From positions 1 to 64,000 of the forward strand of contig JADCGS010000022.1 of assembly GCA_020248865.1 (NCBI GenBank): DNA of 64,000 nt, written 5' to 3'. Origin of the DNA: Burkholderiales bacterium. GTDB lineage: Bacteria; Pseudomonadota; Gammaproteobacteria; Burkholderiales; Burkholderiaceae_F. Positions 1-7,849 of this stretch are shown here, one piece after another (position 1 is the first letter of the stretch; every line of letters starts with the position of its first letter). The translations under genes and the position numbers were made by a program. The notes under the pieces are model-generated. The model was not told where the DNA came from. It made no database searches and saw only the letters and a list, made by a program, of their open reading frames with translations.

Positions 1-54
1 CCGGCACCGGGCGGCGCGCCGGGCGGGCCGGCACCGGGCGGCGCGCCGGGCTGG
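1..54 (+). repeat. 27-bp tandem repeat inside the first CDS
   Basis: Bases 1-27 and 28-54 differ at one position and encode PAPGGAPGG then PAPGGAPGW. Further copies may lie left of the window. Confidence 0.8.
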
Positions 55-2442
55 CCGGCTCACGAGTACCGGCTTCTGCTCCTGATCGCCGGGCTGACCG
101 GCCTGAGTTCATTCGTCTACGAGATCGTGTGGATCCGCATGCTGGCGCTGGTGCTGGGCAGCTCCACCCATGCCTTCGAGCTGATGCTGGCGGCCTTCAT
201 CCTCGGACTGGCGCTGGGCAGCCTGTGGATCGCGCAGCGGATCGACCGCATCACCGACACGGTGCGCTTTCTGGCCATCGTGCAGGTGCTGATGGGCGTG
301 CTGGCCATTGCCACCCTGCCGCTTTACAACTGGATGTTCAACCTGCAGGCCTGGCTGATGGCCGCGGTGGCCCCGAGCGAGAACGGGTATGCCCTGTTCA
401 ACCTCGCGGCGCTGGGCCTGGCGGCACTGATCATGCTGCCGGCGACCATCTGCGCCGGCATGACGCTGCCCCTGATCACCTATCGCCTCATGGCGACCGG
501 CTCCGGCGAGAAGGCGGTCGGCTACGTCTACTCGGTCAACACCTTCGGCGCCATCCTCGGGGTGATCCTGACCGTCCACCTGGGCCTGCCGCAACTGGGG
601 CTCAAGGGTTCGCTGATCGTCGGCGGCGCCATCGATGTCGCCCTCGGCGTGGTGCTGCTGGCCGCGCTCGTTGCCGGCGGCCTGCGTTACCGCTGGAACG
701 CGGCCTGGTCGGCCTTGGGGATCGTGTTCACCGTGGGGGCCATGGCGCTGTTTCACCTCGACCCGATGAAGGTGGCCTCCGGCGTGTTTCGCCATGGCCG
801 GCCGACCGTGCAGCCGGGCACCGAGTTCCTATACGTGCGCGACGGCAAGGCGGCCACGGTGCACGTTACCCGGAGCCCCGGCTCCGGCGTGGTGGCGATT
901 GCGACCAACGGCAAGGTCGACGGCGCGGCCAACCTGACCCGCTCCGGCAGTGCGACGGAAACCGAGGCCACCACGGACGAACACACCATGGTGCTGACCG
1001 GCGCCATTCCCCTGCTGTACCGGCCGGACGCCAAGAACATTGCGGTGATCGGCTTTGGCACGGGCATTTCCACGGCCACGCTGCTCGGTTCGCCCAACGC
1101 CGTGCGGGTGGCCACCATCGAGATCGAGCGCGCGATGGTCGAGGGGGCACGTCACTTCCTGCCCTTGACCAAGGCCGCCTACGAGGACCAGCGCAGCGAG
1201 ATCGTGTTCGAGGACGCGCGCTCCTACTTCGCGCGTGGCCAGAGGAAGTACGACCTCATCGTCTCGGAGCCGTCCAATCCCTGGGTCAGCGGCGTGGCGG
1301 CCCTGTTCTCCGAGGAGTTCTATCGGCGCATCCGCGGCTACCTGGCGGACGACGGTGTGCTGGTGCAGTGGGTCCAGGTGTATGAGACCAACCCCCGGCT
1401 GGTGGCTTCCATCGTCGGTGCGCTAAGCAAGAGCTTTCCGGCCTGGCAGGTGTACGCCGCCAACCGCGGCGACCTGATCATCGTCGCGCCGCGCTCCGGC
1501 CGCCTGCCGCAGCCGAGCAATGCCGTGTTCGCCATGCCTGAGGTCAAGGCCTGGCTCGATCGGATTGGCGTGGCGACGCCGGAGCAGTTGGCGGTGCGGC
1601 GGATCGGCACCCAGGCCGATCTGGGCCTGTATCTGCAGGCGCTGCGCGCGGCGCCCAATTCGGACTTCTTTCCCATCGTCGACCAGAACGCGCCCAAGGC
1701 GCGCTTCATGCGCGCCTCGGGCGATGGGGTTCAGGGCCTGACGATGATGTCGGTGCCGGTCGGCGAATTGTTGAACGTCGAGGCGGCGCCCGTCTGGCTC
1801 GACAAGTTCAGTCTGCGCTCTCCCTACTTCCAGGAACTGGCCCAGGTGTACGCCCAGTCGATCTGGGCCCACTTCGTCAAGGGCGAGGACATGCTGGAGC
1901 AGATGGGACCGGCGCTCATCAACTGGATGCACCTGGCCAAGAGCGCCTTCATCGACTGCCGCGGCACGGGTTCGGAACGGCAGGACCTGTTGGCCCTGTT
2001 CTACCTCGGCTACGAGATGAACGCCTATCTGCCGCGGCAGCAGGCGCTCGAGGTGTGGGACCGCATCATCGCCCGCAAGTGCGTGAAGCCGGGCTCCCTC
2101 GCGGACGACTGGCTGCGGCTGCACCGTGCGGTGGCGGCGCGCGATGCCGCCGAGATGGCCAAGCGGGGCCTGGCCCTGGGCAAGGCCGTGTTCAACGAAC
2201 GCACTGACCTCGAACGCGAGTACGTCTACCTGGCCGTGGTGGGCGGGTCGCTGGCGAGCAACCGGCCGGAGGAGGCCATCGGCTTCCACGACGCCGCGTG
2301 GGATCGTCTGCCCCCGCTGCGGCGCGCGACCGCGGGGCTGCTCTACGTCAACGAGCTCGTTTCGCGGGCACGCGCCGCGACGGCGGCCTCTGCGGTCCCG
2401 CCGGGCGGGGGCGCATCCCCGCCCGCGGGCGAGCGCAAGTGA
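1..2442 (+). CDS. Spermidine synthase-like membrane protein (5' end cut by window)
   Basis: The frame is open from base 1, so the true start lies outside the window; 813 residues are visible. The N-terminal third (about residues 25-240) is hydrophobic with six or seven membrane segments, beginning with the family signature [14 protein letters not shown] soluble Rossmann domain follows, with the SAM-type glycine loop GFGTG near residue 351 and SEPSNPW near residue 422. In true SpeE enzymes this second position carries catalytic aspartates; here they are replaced, as in many fused spermidine-synthase-like proteins, so polyamine synthesis is doubtful. The C-terminal about 250 residues are soluble and I do not recognise them. 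The visible start is a Pro/Gly/Ala linker built of a 9-residue repeat. Function unknown; family assignment is fairly secure. Confidence 0.8.
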   Translation, partial: PAPGGAPGGPAPGGAPGWPAHEYRLLLLIAGLTGLSSFVYEIVWIRMLALVLGSSTHAFELMLAAFILGLALGSLWIAQRIDRITDTVRFLAIVQVLMGVLAIATLPLYNWMFNLQAWLMAAVAPSENGYALFNLAALGLAALIMLPATICAGMTLPLITYRLMATGSGEKAVGYVYSVNTFGAILGVILTVHLGLPQLGLKGSLIVGGAIDVALGVVLLAALVAGGLRYRWNAAWSALGIVFTVGAMALFHLDPMKVASGVFRHGRPTVQPGTEFLYVRDGKAATVHVTRSPGSGVVAIATNGKVDGAANLTRSGSATETEATTDEHTMVLTGAIPLLYRPDAKNIAVIGFGTGISTATLLGSPNAVRVATIEIERAMVEGARHFLPLTKAAYEDQRSEIVFEDARSYFARGQRKYDLIVSEPSNPWVSGVAALFSEEFYRRIRGYLADDGVLVQWVQVYETNPRLVASIVGALSKSFPAWQVYAANRGDLIIVAPRSGRLPQPSNAVFAMPEVKAWLDRIGVATPEQLAVRRIGTQADLGLYLQALRAAPNSDFFPIVDQNAPKARFMRASGDGVQGLTMMSVPVGELLNVEAAPVWLDKFSLRSPYFQELAQVYAQSIWAHFVKGEDMLEQMGPALINWMHLAKSAFIDCRGTGSERQDLLALFYLGYEMNAYLPRQQALEVWDRIIARKCVKPGSLADDWLRLHRAVAARDAAEMAKRGLALGKAVFNERTDLEREYVYLAVVGGSLASNRPEEAIGFHDAAWDRLPPLRRATAGLLYVNELVSRARAATAASAVPPGGGASPPAGERK

Positions 2443-2621
2443 CCGGTGGCGTGGCGAGCCGGATCGGGCCGCGCCCAACACGGTCGCGCAGGCGCCGTTG
2501 CAGCCGATCGGACCGGTTGAGGATGTGCGCCGGGATCGAGCCCCTGCGCCGGTGAGCGGGCGCCGCGCGGCCGTGCTGCGGCCGTCGTCACGTGGTCGAT
2601 GACAGCCCGGCCCAGACACGC

Positions 2622-2776
2622 TGGGGCCGGGCGTGGTTGGCAGGTCGCGGTTGAGGAACTCGCGGAACGGCCGCTCGCCGAGGAAGCAGATGCCGGTGGA
2701 GTCCCTCTTCCTGGCGTCGGGCCGGCCGATTTCGGCGGCGATGCGGCGGACCTCGGTCTTTCTCAGCTCGCCCACC
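2622..2776 (-). pseudogene. Partial duplicate of mnmA (codons 167-217)
   Basis: These 155 bp align without gaps to 4380-4534 inside the intact mnmA at a constant offset of 1758 bp, with six mismatches. The reading frame is preserved but no start, 5' half or 3' end is present. Five of the six differences change the amino acid (Y to D, I to L, K to R, N to D, L to R in the mnmA sense), as expected for a copy released from selection. The copied piece contains the loop with the second active-site cysteine (STGICFIGE in the intact gene). It lies in the same orientation as mnmA, so the two are direct repeats bracketing the mntA-hepT pair. The rest of 2443-2805 shows no gene. Confidence 0.85.
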
Positions 2777-2805
2777 AACGGCGGCTCGTTGGAAAGGGCG
2801 CTGCG

Positions 2806-3273
2806 TCAGGTGGTGCCGACGAGCGCCCGGCCACCGGCATAGGCCCGCTCGGCCGTCAGCAGCAGCGCCGGCGTGTCCGCCAGCGCGGACCGGGCAATGA
2901 GGCGCCAGCCCTCGGCGTCATAGTCGTGCGCAATGCGGTTACGCAGCACGCGAGCCCGGACCAGATGATCCGCACTCACGGCCCAGCCGCGTTTCTCGGC
3001 CCGATGGATCCGGTCGATGACCGAGCCGGCGGGCGTCAACTCGGCTTCATCGACGCTGCGCAGGACCTGCTGGATCAGCACGTCGGTCAGGCGGGCAAAG
3101 CGTGACGTGAACGCCTCGATCTCCACGAGGCCATCCTCGCTGCGGCTCAGCACGTCGATCATCTCGGGGCTGCCGACCCGGCGAAAGCTGAGTTCGAGCG
3201 CAACGCGCGCCCGTTGCAGCTCTTCCAGTCGCTGGGCCAGTACGGCGCGCAAGGGGTCGAGCGGTCCCGTCAT
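2806..3273 (-). CDS. hepT: HepT-like HEPN toxin of an MntA-HepT system
   Basis: A 155-residue, mostly helical protein with the HEPN signature R-x4-H-x-Y at R111-H116-Y118 (RNRIAHDY), the active site of HEPN RNase toxins. In characterised MntA-HepT pairs the partner nucleotidyltransferase silences the toxin by adding AMP to the tyrosine of this motif. The start codon overlaps the stop of the upstream nucleotidyltransferase gene by four bases (ATGA), so the two are translationally coupled, antitoxin first. The system lies between a scrap of mnmA and the intact mnmA, suggesting that it arrived by insertion. Family assignment rests on the motif and the partner; activity is inferred. Confidence 0.85.
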   Translation of the reverse strand: MTGPLDPLRAVLAQRLEELQRARVALELSFRRVGSPEMIDVLSRSEDGLVEIEAFTSRFARLTDVLIQQVLRSVDEAELTPAGSVIDRIHRAEKRGWAVSADHLVRARVLRNRIAHDYDAEGWRLIARSALADTPALLLTAERAYAGGRALVGTT

Positions 3274-3641
3274 GGGAAGAGCCGGCGCGCCTTGGGCAGC
3301 ACCAGGCGGACGAACGGCTTGGCGTCGTCGCCCACCGTGCCGGTGAACACGATGTCGACCTTGCGCTCACCCAGTCGGCGCTCTAGCTCGACTTCGAGCC
3401 GGCCCGTCAATTGAAGCTCGTCCTGGAAAGTCACGCCGGGCAGGTGCACCAGCAGGTCGATGTCGCCGCCGCGCGCATTGCGGTCGGCGCGGGAGCCGTA
3501 CAGGTAGACCGTCGCTCCCACCGGCAAGGCCTCGGCAAAGGCGGCTCGCATCTCAAGTTGTTCGCGCGGGGTCAGGCGCAACCGCGGGTCGACCAGCGCC
3601 ATCTCGGCTTCGGTCAGCGGGGGAGGATGGGCGAGGGTCAT
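3270..3641 (-). CDS. mntA: MntA-like minimal nucleotidyltransferase antitoxin
   Basis: 123 residues with the minimal nucleotidyltransferase signature: G49-S50, nine residues, then D60-I-D62, and a likely third metal-binding aspartate in KVDIVF near residue 96. These residues are intact, so the enzyme should be active. Members paired with HEPN proteins transfer AMP from ATP onto the toxin. The gene is first in a two-gene unit and overlaps hepT by four bases. An N-terminal extension of about 30 residues precedes the core fold. The 5' side faces a GGTGGC repeat tract, so its promoter must lie in or beyond that tract. Confidence 0.85.
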   Translation of the reverse strand: MTLAHPPPLTEAEMALVDPRLRLTPREQLEMRAAFAEALPVGATVYLYGSRADRNARGGDIDLLVHLPGVTFQDELQLTGRLEVELERRLGERKVDIVFTGTVGDDAKPFVRLVLPKARRLFP

Positions 3642-3684
3642 GGTCCGGACAGCGATCGCCAGTGCAGTCTATCGCGGCCCTGTC

Positions 3685-3800
3685 GGCGGCAGCGGTGGCG
3701 GTGGCGGTGGCGGTGGCGGTGGCGGTGGCGGTGGCGGCAGCGGTGGCGGTGGCGGCAGCGGTGGCGGTGGCGGCAGCGGTGGCGGCAGCGGCAGCGGCAG
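3685..3800. repeat. GGTGGC/GGCAGC hexamer tandem repeat
   Basis: About 115 bp made of GGTGGC units, then mixed GGTGGC and GGCAGC units, in the gap (3642-3918) between the 5' end of mntA and the 3' end of mnmA. On the plus strand it would read as Gly/Ser, but no start, signal or conserved frame supports a gene. Such tracts change length by slippage, and this one sits where the mntA promoter is expected. Confidence 0.9.
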
Positions 3801-3918
3801 GGGTCGGGGTTCCCGCCCGCAGCCGCCGGGACTGCGCGCCGGCGCAGTTCAATCCGCCTGGCCGTGCAACCGGGACTTGCATCGATACGACGGCCTGCGC
3901 TTGGGGCGGCCCCGCCGG

Positions 3919-5031
3919 TCACGGCGCCGGATGGTGCTCTGGCGTGGCGGCCGTCACCCGCTCGATGACTCCGCCGCCCAGGCACACCTCGCCGTCGTAC
4001 AGCACCGCGGACTGCCCGGGCGTGGCCGCCCACTGCGGCGCGTCGAAGGTCAGTTCCAACTGTCCCGCCGCGGCACCGACCACGGTGCACGGCTCATCGG
4101 CCTGCCGGTAGCGGGTCTTGGCGGCCAGCCGCGCGCCGGCCAGCGGCGCGCGCAGCGTCCACACCACGTCCTGCGCCACCAGCCCACTGCTCATCAGCCA
4201 CGGATGCGCGTGCCCCTGCACCACCCACAGCGTGTTGCCCGTCATGTCCTTGCGCGCCACGAACCAGGGCTCGCCGCTGCCGTCCTTGCTGCCGCCGATG
4301 CCGATGCCCTTGCGCTGGCCCAGCGTGTAGAAACTCAGCCCCACGTGCTCGCCGATCACGCGGCCGTGCTCGTTCTTGATGGGGCCGGGCGTGGTTGGCA
4401 GGTAGCGGTTGAGGAACTCGCGGAACGGCCGCTCGCCGATGAAGCAGATGCCGGTGGAGTCCTTCTTCCTGGCGTTGGGCAGGCCGATCTCGGCGGCGAT
4501 GCGGCGGACCTCGGTCTTTCTCAGCTCGCCCACCGGGAACAGGGTGCGCGAGAGCTGCGCCTGGTTCAGCCGGTGCAGGAAGTAGCTCTGGTCCTTGGCG
4601 GGGTCGAGTCCGCGCAAGAGTTGGAAGCCTTCATCGACTTGGCGCACTCTTGCGTAGTGCCCGGTGGCGATGCGCCCGGCACCCAGCGCCAGGGCGTGGT
4701 CGAGGAAGGCCTTGAACTTGATCTCGGCGTTGCACAGCACGTCGGGGTTGGGCGTGCGGCCGGCCGCGTATTCGGCGAGGAAGGTCGCAAACACGCGGTC
4801 CTTGTACTCGGCGGCGAAGTTCACCGCCTCCAGGTCGATGCCGATGACGTCGGCCACGGCGGCTGCGTCGAGCCAGTCCTGCCGGGAGGAGCAGTGCTCA
4901 TCGTCGTCGTCGTCTTCCCAGTTTTTCATGAACAGGCCGACGACCTCGTAGCCCTGCTGCTTGAGCAGCCAGGCCGAGATCGCGGAGTCCACGCCGCCGG
5001 ACAGGCCCACCACCACGCGTTCCTTGCTCAT
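3919..5031 (-). CDS. mnmA: tRNA-specific 2-thiouridylase MnmA
   Basis: Makes 2-thiouridine at wobble position U34 of Lys, Glu and Gln tRNAs, using ATP and sulfur delivered through the Tus relay; cytoplasmic. The start [16 protein letters not shown] places the PP-loop SGGVDS at residues 11-16. The two catalytic cysteines are C100 ([12 protein letters not shown]) and C196 (STGICFIGE). At 370 residues it is full length for the family. A longer upstream frame exists but the chosen ATG matches family N-termini and overlaps the nudJ stop by four bases (ATGA). Codons 167-217 are duplicated at 2622-2776. Confidence 0.97.
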   Translation of the reverse strand: MSKERVVVGLSGGVDSAISAWLLKQQGYEVVGLFMKNWEDDDDDEHCSSRQDWLDAAAVADVIGIDLEAVNFAAEYKDRVFATFLAEYAAGRTPNPDVLCNAEIKFKAFLDHALALGAGRIATGHYARVRQVDEGFQLLRGLDPAKDQSYFLHRLNQAQLSRTLFPVGELRKTEVRRIAAEIGLPNARKKDSTGICFIGERPFREFLNRYLPTTPGPIKNEHGRVIGEHVGLSFYTLGQRKGIGIGGSKDGSGEPWFVARKDMTGNTLWVVQGHAHPWLMSSGLVAQDVVWTLRAPLAGARLAAKTRYRQADEPCTVVGAAAGQLELTFDAPQWAATPGQSAVLYDGEVCLGGGVIERVTAATPEHHPAP

Positions 5032-5564
5032 GATGCGGCAGGTGGTGGTGTGGCGGCGGCGCTGAGGGCGCTGAAGGGGCCGAGCGCGCCGAGCGCCGAT
5101 GGGTCGGCGTGCAGCAGGTGCAGCGGCCAGCGGCGGCCGGCCAGGTAGTCGTCGATGCAGCGCTGCACCAGCGGGCTGCGGTGGCGCGCCGACTGGGCGC
5201 GCACTTCGTCGGCCGTCAGCCACAACGTGCGCAGGATGCCGTCATCCAGAGCGCGGCCGACCTGTTGCGCGCCGAGCGCGCCGGTGAAGGCAAAGCGCAG
5301 GTAGGTGATCTCCTCGCCGCTGGCGGGCGACACGAAGCGGGCCAGGTAGGCCCCGAGCAGCGCCTGCGGGCTGAAGCGGTGCGCCGTCTCTTCCAGCACC
5401 TCGCGCGCGCAGGCGGCGGGCAGGGTCTCGCCGGCCTCCAGATGGCCGGCGGGCTGGTTCAGGCGCACGCCGTCGTCGGTCCGCTCTTCCACCATGAGAA
5501 AGAAGCCGTCGCGCTCGATGACGGCGGCGACGGTGACCGAGGGCTTGAACGCGCGGGGGGGCAT
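5028..5564 (-). CDS. nudJ: Nudix phosphatase NudJ
   Basis: 178 residues with a near-complete Nudix box at residues 40-62: G40-x5-E46-x7-R54-E55-x2-E58-E59. The glycine usual at the end of the box is alanine. NudJ hydrolyses nucleoside tri- and diphosphates and thiamine (hydroxymethylpyrimidine) diphosphate in E. coli. The nudJ-mnmA order and four-base overlap match the arrangement known in enterobacteria, which supports the name. The C-terminal about 20 residues are an Ala/Pro-rich tail not typical of the family. Divergent from pntAA across 158 bp. Confidence 0.88.
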   Translation of the reverse strand: MPPRAFKPSVTVAAVIERDGFFLMVEERTDDGVRLNQPAGHLEAGETLPAACAREVLEETAHRFSPQALLGAYLARFVSPASGEEITYLRFAFTGALGAQQVGRALDDGILRTLWLTADEVRAQSARHRSPLVQRCIDDYLAGRRWPLHLLHADPSALGALGPFSALSAAATPPPAAS

Positions 5565-5722
5565 CGGCTGGGCGGGAGGGGCGCAGACCCGGCGGGGTCG
5601 CCGGCGGCAGCGGGGCAGGGGCTGCGCCCCGCCGTGTAAGCTTTCGCGAGTTTAGCGAGCCGGGCTGCGGTCCACCTGCGCTCGCGCCGCCAGTACCCGG
5701 AACAATCGAGTCGGAGTCCACC

Positions 5723-6841
5723 ATGCGCATCGGGGTGCCGCAGGAAACGCGGCCGGGCGAGACGCGCGTCGCCGCCACCGCTGAAACCGTCAAGAAGCTG
5801 GTCGCCGCCCGGCACGAGGTGCTGGTGCAGGCCGGTGCCGGCGTGAACGCGGCGCAGACCGACGCGGCCTACCAGGCCGCCGGCGCCACCATCGTCGATG
5901 CGCGCGCCGCGCTGGGCGCCGAGATGGTGCTCAAGGTACGCGCGCCCACAGGCGACGAACTGGCGCAGATGCAGCGCGGTGCGGTGCTGGTCGGCATGCT
6001 CGAGCCGTTCAATGCCGACGGCATCGCCGCCATGAACGGCGCCGGCCTCACGGCCTTTGCGCTGGAAGCCGCGCCGCGCACCACGCGGGCGCAGAGCATG
6101 GACGTGCTCAGTTCGCAGGCCAACATCGCCGGCTACAAGGCGGTGCTGCTGGCCGCCGCCACCTACCCGCGCCTGATGCCGATGATGATGACCGCCGCCG
6201 GCACGCTGAAGGCCGCGCGCGTGGTGATCCTGGGCGCGGGCGTGGCGGGCCTGCAGGCGATCGCCACCGCCAAGCGCCTGGGTGCCGTGATCGAGGCGAG
6301 CGACGTGCGGCCGGCGGTCAAGGAGCAGATCGAGTCGCTCGGCGCCAAGTTCATCGACGTGCCGTTCGAGACCGACGAGGAGCGCCAGATCGCGCAGGGG
6401 GTGGGCGGTTATGCGCGGCCGATGCCCGAGGCGTGGATGAAGCGCCAGGCGGCGGAAGTGGCCAAGCGCATCGCGCAGGCCGACATCGTGATCACCACCG
6501 CGCTGATCCCCGGCCGCAAGGCGCCGGTCCTGGTCAGCGCGGAGATGGTGCAGAGCATGAAGCCGGGCTCGGTCATCCTGGACATGGCGGTGGAGCAGGG
6601 CGGCAACTGCGCGCTGTCGGAACCGGGCCAGACGGTGGTCCGGCATGGTGTCTACATCATCGGCCAGCCCAACCTGCCGGCGACGGTGGCCACCGACAGC
6701 TCGGCGCTTTACGCGCGCAACGTGCTCGACTTCCTGAAGCTGGTGTTCGACAAGGAGGGCCGCTTCGGCGTCAATATGGAAGACGACATCGTCGCGGCCT
6801 GCCTGCTGTGCCGCGATGGCGAATTGCGGAAGAAGTCGTAG
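5723..6841 (+). CDS. pntAA: NAD(P) transhydrogenase subunit alpha part 1 (domain I)
   Basis: The NAD(H)-binding peripheral subunit of the proton-pumping transhydrogenase, which uses the proton motive force to pass hydride from NADH to NADP+. Its 372 residues contain the RxxSMDVLSSQANIAGYKAV region near 121-141 and the dinucleotide loop GAGVAG at 171-176, followed by the EASD acidic end of the second strand. As in Rhodospirillum rubrum, the alpha chain is split: membrane domain II is encoded separately by pntAB. The gap to pntAB is about 600 bp of repeats, which is unusual for subunits needed together. Confidence 0.96.
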   Translation: MRIGVPQETRPGETRVAATAETVKKLVAARHEVLVQAGAGVNAAQTDAAYQAAGATIVDARAALGAEMVLKVRAPTGDELAQMQRGAVLVGMLEPFNADGIAAMNGAGLTAFALEAAPRTTRAQSMDVLSSQANIAGYKAVLLAAATYPRLMPMMMTAAGTLKAARVVILGAGVAGLQAIATAKRLGAVIEASDVRPAVKEQIESLGAKFIDVPFETDEERQIAQGVGGYARPMPEAWMKRQAAEVAKRIAQADIVITTALIPGRKAPVLVSAEMVQSMKPGSVILDMAVEQGGNCALSEPGQTVVRHGVYIIGQPNLPATVATDSSALYARNVLDFLKLVFDKEGRFGVNMEDDIVAACLLCRDGELRKKS

Positions 6842-6843
6842 TT

Positions 6844-7425
6844 CCCCCTCTCCCCGATCACGGGGAGAGGGCAGGGGTGAGGGGCGGGGTGTGTTGCTGG
6901 CAAGGCCCCTCACCCTAACCCTCTCCCCGTGATCGGGGAGAGGGAACAGGGCAGTGCCTCTCGCCGTGATCGGGGAGAGGGAACAGGGCAGTGCCTCTTG
7001 CCGTGATCGGGGAGAGGGAAGGGATGGAGCGGCCGCCGCGGTTGGCGACGAGCCAGCCAAAGCCGGTGGAAGCGAGCCGGAGGAAGTTGAAGTTCCCCCT
7101 CTCCCCGATCACGGGGAGAGGGCAGGGGTGAGGGGCGGGGTGTGTGGTTGGCAGGGCCCCTCACCCTAACCCTCTCCCCGTGATCGGGGAGAGGGAACAG
7201 GGCAGTGCCTCTCCCCGTGATCGGGGAGAGGGAACAGGGCAGTGCCTCTCCCCGTGATCGGGGAGAGGGAACAGGGCAGTGCCTCTCGCCGTGATCGGGG
7301 AGGGGGAACAGGGCAGTGCCTCTCGCCGTGATCGTTGGAAGGCGACAGGACAGTGCCGCTCCCCTTGACTGGGGAGAGGGGACAGGACGATGCCGCTTCC
7401 CGCGTCCGGGGAGGCGTAACGGAAA
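6844..7425. repeat. Array of REP-like hairpin repeats within the pnt operon
   Basis: Two near-identical blocks start at 6840 and 7090. Each opens with a palindrome (CTCTCCCCGATCACGGGGAG), continues through GAGGGGCGGGGTGTGT and CCCCTCACCCTAACC, and then runs into tandem 37-bp units, each a CTCTCCCCGTGATCGGGGAG palindrome plus AACAGGGCAGTG. Block one has three tandem units and block two at least four, followed by three increasingly degenerate ones (7319-7425). About 70 bp of unique sequence (7021-7090) lies between. No gene is present. The palindromes would form many RNA stem-loops between pntAA and pntAB, so they may attenuate transcription or stabilise the upstream message. Confidence 0.92.
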
Positions 7426-7439
7426 CAACAGGAGTCGCA

Positions 7440-7745
7440 GTGGAAGCCCTCAGCCCCATCGTCATCAACCTCATCATCTTCGTGCTGGCCATCTACGTCG
7501 GCTACCACGTGGTGTGGAACGTCACGCCGGCGCTGCACACGCCGCTGATGAGCGTGACCAACGCCATCTCGGCCATCGTCATCGTCGGCGCCATGCTCGC
7601 CGCGGCGCTGACCGAGACCGCGCTTGGCAAGTTCATGGGCGTGGCGGCCGTGGCGCTCGCGGCGGTGAACGTCTTCGGCGGCTTTCTCGTGACGCGGCGG
7701 ATGCTCGAGATGTTCAAGAAGAAAGACAAGAAGGAGGGGGCGTGA
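7440..7745 (+). CDS. pntAB: NAD(P) transhydrogenase subunit alpha part 2 (membrane domain)
   Basis: A 101-residue membrane protein with three hydrophobic segments (about residues 5-25, 35-58 and 60-85) and a lysine-rich end, matching the small PntAB subunit of three-chain transhydrogenases. It forms the proton channel together with PntB. The start is GTG, with a CAGGAG ribosome site seven bases upstream; an ATG-initiated extension would run back through the repeat array and is rejected. It lies between pntAA and pntB on the same strand. Confidence 0.93.
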   Translation: MEALSPIVINLIIFVLAIYVGYHVVWNVTPALHTPLMSVTNAISAIVIVGAMLAAALTETALGKFMGVAAVALAAVNVFGGFLVTRRMLEMFKKKDKKEGA

Positions 7746-7758
7746 TGAAGTTCGGCTC

Positions 7759-7831
7759 CGTCGCCCCGGCGCAGGCCGGGGCCCAAGTTCCGGCCGCGTC
7801 AAATGGGGTCCCGGCCTGCGCCGGGACGACG
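7759..7831. repeat. 28-bp inverted repeat in the pntAB-pntB gap
   Basis: The left arm 7759-7786 and right arm 7804-7831 match at 26 of 28 positions as an inverted repeat (core CCCGGCGCAGGCCGGG), with a 17-base loop. The resulting stem would be very stable and ends 18 bases before the pntB start. It looks like a dispersed intergenic repeat of high-GC proteobacteria, but I cannot confirm its copy number from one window. Confidence 0.85.
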
Positions 7832-7849
7832 CGCTGAGGGCGCGCGATC

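Noticed and set aside
1423-2778. A 451-codon minus-strand frame beginning like MnmA
   Set aside because: Only its first about 51 codons derive from the mnmA duplicate; the rest is antisense to the synthase-like gene. Treated as a pseudogene fragment, not a gene.
3640-5148. A 502-codon plus-strand frame beginning with a Gly/Ser-rich tract
   Set aside because: It is the antisense shadow of mnmA and nudJ plus the hexamer repeat; no ribosome site, no signal peptide, and the opposite strand has a clear enzyme.
6844-7425. The regular palindromic array as a CRISPR
   Set aside because: The 12-base intervals between palindromes are identical (AACAGGGCAGTG), not unique spacers, and no cas genes are present.
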